A stretch of DNA of 5,049 bases from Planctomycetota bacterium (GTDB taxonomy: Bacteria; Planctomycetota; Phycisphaerae; Phycisphaerales; UBA1924): the NCBI GenBank assembly GCA_017303565.1, contig JAFLCM010000214.1:1-5049 (forward strand). Direction: 5' to 3'. Positions 1 to 5,049 of the stretch are shown in pieces (position 1 is the stretch's first letter; each line of letters starts with the position of its first letter). The position numbers were made by a program, and so were the translations under genes. Below the pieces are notes generated by a model. The model searched no databases. It worked only from the letters and a program-made list of their open reading frames with translations, and was not told where the DNA came from.

Positions 1-1419
<1,419 letters not shown>

Positions 1420-1425
1420 GGGAGA

Positions 1426-1429
1426 CTCC
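1426..1429 (-). promoter_or_regulatory. Ribosome binding site of icd
   Basis: Read on the minus strand, GGAG lies 6 bases before the icd ATG (1419-1417). It decides the first ATG over the in-frame ATG six codons downstream. Confidence 0.7.
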
Positions 1430-1449
1430 AAAAAGACGCCTCGGAGGCG
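1430..1449 (-). terminator. Terminator-like hairpin plus U-tract in the icd leader
   Basis: On the minus strand CGCCT (1449-1445), loop CCG and AGGCG (1441-1437) form a perfect 5-bp stem. It is followed directly by TCTTTTT (1436-1430) and then by the icd ribosome binding site. The order of stem then T-run works only for transcription toward icd. The stem is short for an intrinsic terminator, so it could be a weak attenuator, a pause site or a leader hairpin that affects translation. No leader peptide is evident. Confidence 0.35.
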
Positions 1450-1466
1450 CGTTCAGTGGGAAGGGC

Positions 1467-1472
1467 AGGATA
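1467..1472 (-). promoter_or_regulatory. Possible -10 element for icd
   Basis: TATCCT on the minus strand matches four of six positions of the sigma-70 -10 consensus. It lies about 48 bases before the icd ATG, in the only non-coding DNA available. No convincing -35 is seen 16-18 bases further upstream, so this is a weak call. If it is used, transcription would start just before the hairpin at 1430-1449. Confidence 0.25.
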
Positions 1473-1488
1473 GCGGGGAAACCCGCGC

Positions 1489-1500
1489 CGCACCGGTGCG
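1489..1500. repeat. 12-base perfect palindrome in the icd / membrane-protein intergenic region
   Basis: CGCACCGGTGCG equals its own reverse complement. It sits 20 bases before the plus-strand ATG at 1520 and about 17 bases upstream of the putative icd -10. That is a position where a dimeric regulator could act on both divergent genes. In GC-rich DNA such a palindrome can arise by chance, and no regulator is identified. Confidence 0.4.
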
Positions 1501-1507
1501 ATGCCGG

Positions 1508-1513
1508 TACGCT
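1508..1513 (+). promoter_or_regulatory. Possible -10 (TAnnnT) directly before the membrane-protein start
   Basis: TACGCT ends 6 bases before the ATG at 1520, and no Shine-Dalgarno sequence is present in between. A -10 element at this distance would give a leaderless or nearly leaderless transcript. There is no clear -35, and a three-base match is weak evidence on its own. Confidence 0.2.
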
Positions 1514-1519
1514 GACGCC

Positions 1520-2707
1520 ATGACGATCGACCGCGCCACCCTCCTGCGAATCGTCCTCGTCGCCCTGGGCCTCGGCGCTCTCTCGGGCATCGCCGCGCTC
1601 TTCATCCCAGTTTCGGGAGTGTGGCGGCTCGCCGGAGTCTCGATTCTGGGAGCCGTCGTCGCAGCCGTCATGATGCCCGTCTCCCGCTGGACGGAGAAGC
1701 CCGAAACCCGCGCCGGCGGCGCGCTCGGCCTGCTCGTCTGTGTCGCCATCTTCCTCATCGGGACCGCCATCATCTGGGAGAACCTGCTCCCTCGCGGACT
1801 CGTGGAGTTCCTCGTCGTCGCCGTCATCGCCCTCATCGGGCTGGGACTGCCGGCGGCGGCATTCCTTCGGCTCATCGAACGACCCGGCTGGCGCTGGCCA
1901 GCGATCGTTGCGCCTGCCGGGGCCGCCCTCGCGTTCGCGACCGCCCTCATCGGCGGCGTGGACGGGCTGGCCCGCGCCCTCGGCGCCTACGAGGAGCAGT
2001 TCTACGCCTCCGCCGCGGCCATCGCCTTCGGAACGCTGTGCCTGGCCCTGTCTCTCGTGGGCTTCCGCGAGAAGGGCAAGACCGGACGCGACCCCATGCC
2101 GATCCGCTGGCTCGCCGCGCCCGGAACACTCGTCGCCGTCGGCACCGCCGTCTGGGGCATCTTCTTTGGAAAGGGCGGCTACGAGTGGGTGCCGGTGAGC
2201 GGCTACGCGCTCGCCGCCACCACCGCCCACGCGGTCCTGCTCTCACGCAGCCCCTCGGGCAAGAAGCACCGCTGGTTGCGCTACGCCGCCATCGGCGCCG
2301 CCGTCCTCACCGCCGGGCTGATCGTCGCCGCCAGCATCGGGCAGTGGGCGTTCATGTTCTTCGACGAGCGCCCCATCTACGGCGCCGGCATCCTCGCCTT
2401 CAGCGCCACCTTCGCGCTGGTCGTGATGGACCGCCTGTCGTCGAACAAGCGGGTCGAACTCGTCGGCGTAAACGCCGCAAGCACCGGCGACGCCGCCCGC
2501 GCCGGCATCCGCCCCGAGGCCAAAATCGAGTGCCCCCGCTGCTCGCGCGGCCAGAGCATCCCGCTCGGCGAGGCCGGGGCGCTGTGCGTCCAGTGCAAAC
2601 TCCACATCGCCGTCGAGGTCCGCGCCGCCCGCTGCGGGCGCTGCGGCTACGACCTCTCCGACCTCCGCGGACCCACCTGCCCCGAGTGCGGCGCCGCCGT
2701 GGCCTGA
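1520..2707 (+). CDS. Polytopic membrane protein with C-terminal double zinc-ribbon
   Basis: I do not recognise a named family. The 395 residues fall into two parts. Residues 8-303 contain about ten hydrophobic stretches, near 8-29, 37-54, 66-85, 93-116, 126-147, 160-182, 197-216, 226-242, 254-281 and 287-303, joined by short charged loops such as SRWTEKPETR and FREKGKTGRD. After a linker (304-335) come four CxxC pairs: Cys338/341 with Cys356/359, and Cys372/375 with Cys387/390. These make two likely zinc ribbons. The last, CGRCGYDL...CPECG, is a tail common in planctomycete proteins. With ten helices the tail would be on the same side as the N-terminus, presumably the cytoplasm. No transporter or enzyme motif is visible in the membrane part, so the function is unknown. 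The frame is open upstream into the antisense of icd; the ATG at 1520 is chosen because it is the first that clears icd and it immediately precedes the first helix. It converges on the prepilin gene with a 4-base gap. Confidence 0.85.
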   Translation: MTIDRATLLRIVLVALGLGALSGIAALFIPVSGVWRLAGVSILGAVVAAVMMPVSRWTEKPETRAGGALGLLVCVAIFLIGTAIIWENLLPRGLVEFLVVAVIALIGLGLPAAAFLRLIERPGWRWPAIVAPAGAALAFATALIGGVDGLARALGAYEEQFYASAAAIAFGTLCLALSLVGFREKGKTGRDPMPIRWLAAPGTLVAVGTAVWGIFFGKGGYEWVPVSGYALAATTAHAVLLSRSPSGKKHRWLRYAAIGAAVLTAGLIVAASIGQWAFMFFDERPIYGAGILAFSATFALVVMDRLSSNKRVELVGVNAASTGDAARAGIRPEAKIECPRCSRGQSIPLGEAGALCVQCKLHIAVEVRAARCGRCGYDLSDLRGPTCPECGAAVA

Positions 2708-2711
2708 AGCC

Positions 2712-3533
2712 TCAGTAAACCTTTCGGTCGATCGTCAGCGTGTAGTCGTCGCTGGTCAGCTGCTTCGGCTTCGCCTCGGTGTAGTTGACGTGCCCGTCCA
2801 TGAACGACACCGTGGCCCGATTGTGCCCGCCATGGTCGCCCAACTTGTTGTACCCCCCCACCGCCACGAAATCCATGGTCTGGTCGTAGTTCCACGCGAA
2901 CAGCGAGGGCCGCTGGAAGTTCGCGAGCTTGAACATATTGCTGTAGCGCTGCCACAACTTCACCGTCGACACGCCGCGGTTGTTCGGGATCGCGCCGTTG
3001 TACCACCACTGCACGTTCAGGTGGTAACTCGTGCCCACGTCGTCGTAGCAGGTGACGCGCGGGTCCGGGATCGTGTTCGAGTTCCAGAACGAGCGCTGCA
3101 GCGTCCCGGGATCGGACGGGCACCGGTACGTCGTCAGTTCCAAACGCTCGCCCGGCTGCGGGTCCTTCAGGATCGTGTCCGGCGCCACGTACGGATTGAG
3201 CGGGCGCTCATCGATCCGCTTGAACGTCCCCGAGCCGTACGAGACCCAGTAGTCGCTGGTCGTCTTCCCGCCGTACTGCCAGGAACTGAACAAAGGGCGC
3301 CCGTCCGGCAGCACCAGGCACGGCATCACGGGCCACAGCCCGTCCTGATCGGCGGCGTAGGAGTTCGCCGCCATCGTGATGTCGCGCATGTTGTTCAGGC
3401 ACACCATCAGCCGCCCCTGCTCCCGCGCCTTCGACAGCGCCGGCAGCAGCAGCCCCAGCAGTAGCGCGATCACCGCTACCACCACCAGCAGCTCGACCAG
3501 CGTGAAACCGCGTTTGCCGACGCTCCTGAGCAT
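2712..3533 (-). CDS. Prepilin-type N-terminal cleavage/methylation protein (type II secretion pseudopilin-like)
   Basis: The 273-residue protein begins with a short basic leader and a class III (type IV prepilin) signal, KRG/FTLVELLVVVAVIALLL. Prepilin peptidase should cut after Gly9, leaving N-methylated Phe10 with Glu14 at +5, followed by a hydrophobic helix to about residue 32. Further features resemble the large planctomycete family of DUF1559-like proteins: KAREQGR and CLNNMRDI after the helix, YRCPSDP near 136-142, and an aromatic-rich beta domain. A near-C-terminal DHGGHNRATVSFMDGHV (233-249) corresponds to the 'H-X9-DG' motif, but here the spacing is H-X11-DG from His234 or H-X8-DG from His237. 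The mature protein is probably anchored in the inner membrane with its globular domain outside. The substrate or partner is unknown, and no secretion ATPase or peptidase gene is nearby. The ATG at 3533 is chosen because GAGGAG lies 6 bases before it; a TTG just upstream would leave only 3 bases. Confidence 0.9.
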   Translation of the reverse strand: MLRSVGKRGFTLVELLVVVAVIALLLGLLLPALSKAREQGRLMVCLNNMRDITMAANSYAADQDGLWPVMPCLVLPDGRPLFSSWQYGGKTTSDYWVSYGSGTFKRIDERPLNPYVAPDTILKDPQPGERLELTTYRCPSDPGTLQRSFWNSNTIPDPRVTCYDDVGTSYHLNVQWWYNGAIPNNRGVSTVKLWQRYSNMFKLANFQRPSLFAWNYDQTMDFVAVGGYNKLGDHGGHNRATVSFMDGHVNYTEAKPKQLTSDDYTLTIDRKVY

Positions 3534-3539
3534 CAACGG

Positions 3540-3545
3540 CTCCTC
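3540..3545 (-). promoter_or_regulatory. Ribosome binding site of the prepilin-like gene
   Basis: GAGGAG on the minus strand is 6 bases from the ATG (3533-3531) and 3 bases from a preceding TTG codon. The spacing favours the ATG start. Confidence 0.75.
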
Positions 3546-3552
3546 GGCGGCT

Positions 3553-3567
3553 CGCCCGGGAAGGGCG
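3553..3567 (-). other. Small hairpin in the leader of the prepilin-like gene
   Basis: CGCCC (3567-3563 on the minus strand) and GGGCG (3557-3553) form a perfect 5-bp stem around a 5-base loop, ending 7 bases before the GAGGAG site. There is no U-run, so it is not a terminator. It could affect translation or mRNA stability, or be chance in GC-rich DNA. Confidence 0.2.
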
Positions 3568-3578
3568 TCCTCAACAAC

Positions 3579-3584
3579 AGTATC
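3579..3584 (-). promoter_or_regulatory. Possible -10 element for the prepilin-like gene
   Basis: GATACT on the minus strand matches four of six -10 consensus positions and lies about 45 bases before the ATG. That would give a leader of roughly 40 bases containing the small hairpin and the ribosome binding site. No good -35 is visible at normal spacing. Confidence 0.2.
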
Positions 3585-3654
3585 CGCCCGCGGAGTCTCG
3601 GCAGGTTCGCCCCTCCGCAGACAATCTTTGGGCCGGGCAACCCCCCTTGCCCCC

Positions 3655-3660
3655 TACACT
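3655..3660 (+). promoter_or_regulatory. Possible -10 (TAnnnT) directly before the obg start
   Basis: TACACT matches four of six -10 positions and ends 9 bases before the obg ATG at 3670. The intervening bases are C-rich with no Shine-Dalgarno sequence. If used, transcription would begin at or within a few bases of the start codon. No -35 is found at 16-18 bases. Confidence 0.25.
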
Positions 3661-3669
3661 CCCGCCCCC

Positions 3670-4707
<1,038 letters not shown>

Positions 4708-4713
4708 CCACGC

Positions 4714-5049
4714 TCACCGCAGCGCCCCCAACTGCTTGATCAGCCGCCCCACGTCCTCCTCATCGAGGCCGCGGAACATGCCGACCACCTTGCCCTCCGG
4801 CGAGATCAGCAGCATCTTGCTCGGGTGAACGATGTTGTTCATCCTCGTGCCGTCGGGCAGGTCGATGGTCGACTTCGGGTCGTCCTCGAGCGCGAACCCC
4901 AGCCCCTTCTCCACGACGTTCTTCACCGCTTCAGCGTCCGTGGAGACAAACGTCCACCGCTCGAAATCCGCGAACCCCTGCGCGTGCGCCAGCATCGCCT
5001 CCGGTGTGTCCCGCCCCGGGTCCACGCTGAAACTCACCAGGTGCAGCCG
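4714..5049 (-). CDS. SCO1/SenC family protein, C-terminal part (5' end off window)
   Basis: SCO proteins are membrane-anchored, thioredoxin-fold proteins facing the periplasm that help load copper into cytochrome c oxidase or act in thiol redox. The 111 visible residues begin RLHLVSFSVDPGRDTPEAML, matching the family's 'SxDPxRDTP' segment after the third strand. RWTFVSTD (31-38) follows, then NNIVHPSKMLLISPEGKVVGMF (71-92). His75 in this stretch is at the position of the conserved copper-ligand histidine, next to the usual 'D/E-G' turn. The protein ends with a short helix, EEDVGRLIKQLGALR. The CxxxC copper motif and the membrane anchor would be encoded beyond the right edge, so copper binding cannot be confirmed here. 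The reading frame is open to the last base; a GTG at 5037 lies inside the conserved strand and is not the true start. A relative in the peroxiredoxin/thioredoxin superfamily is possible but less likely. Confidence 0.85.
   Translation of the reverse strand, partial: RLHLVSFSVDPGRDTPEAMLAHAQGFADFERWTFVSTDAEAVKNVVEKGLGFALEDDPKSTIDLPDGTRMNNIVHPSKMLLISPEGKVVGMFRGLDEEDVGRLIKQLGALR

Noticed and set aside
1621..2718. Plus-strand frame of 365 codons overlapping the membrane-protein gene
   Set aside because: The translation is dominated by arginine and proline, as expected of a shifted frame of GC-rich DNA, whereas the other frame gives clear membrane helices and CxxC pairs.
2790..3464. Plus-strand frame of 224 codons opposite the prepilin-like gene
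   Set aside because: It is Val/Arg/His-rich shadow translation without any domain. The minus strand carries the full prepilin signal and family motifs.
3376..3669. N-terminal extension of Obg
   Set aside because: It lies opposite the prepilin gene, and Obg proteins begin at the MFxDxA segment found at 3670.

Overview
The window is GC-rich bacterial DNA holding five protein genes that alternate in strand (-, +, -, +, -). They are packed so tightly that only about 250 bases are non-coding. Two features suggest a planctomycete, probably of the Phycisphaerae type. One is a prepilin-like protein with a C-rich 'CLNN ... YRCPSDP ... MDGHV' layout, a paralogous family that is expanded in planctomycetes. 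The other is a membrane protein ending in a 'CGRCGYDL...CPECG' zinc ribbon, a tail frequently seen in that phylum. This assignment comes from family knowledge recalled from memory, not from a search.

Layout. Positions 1-1419 (-) hold most of NADP-dependent isocitrate dehydrogenase (icd); only the last few residues lie off the left edge. A 100-base divergent intergenic region (1420-1519) holds the icd ribosome binding site, a small hairpin followed by a U-rich tract, and a perfect 12-base palindrome. Positions 1520-2707 (+) encode an unrecognised membrane protein with about ten predicted helices and two C-terminal zinc-ribbon-like modules. Positions 2712-3533 (-) encode a prepilin-like protein. 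After a second divergent intergenic region (3534-3669), positions 3670-4707 (+) encode the ribosome-associated GTPase Obg. Positions 4714-5049 (-) hold the C-terminal part of a SCO1/SenC-type protein, whose N-terminal half is beyond the right edge.

The genes do not form an operon or an obvious pathway. Icd belongs to the TCA cycle, Obg to ribosome assembly and GTP sensing, and SCO1 to copper delivery to cytochrome oxidase. Together Icd and SCO1 fit an aerobically respiring cell. Both convergent pairs are separated by only 4 and 6 bases, with no recognisable intrinsic terminator between them. The two plus-strand genes lack a Shine-Dalgarno sequence and carry a TAnnnT hexamer just before the ATG, whereas the two minus-strand genes with visible starts have clear purine-rich sites.

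I see no mobile element, CRISPR array, tRNA or rRNA, and no clear new multi-gene system. The least explained item is the membrane/zinc-ribbon protein.
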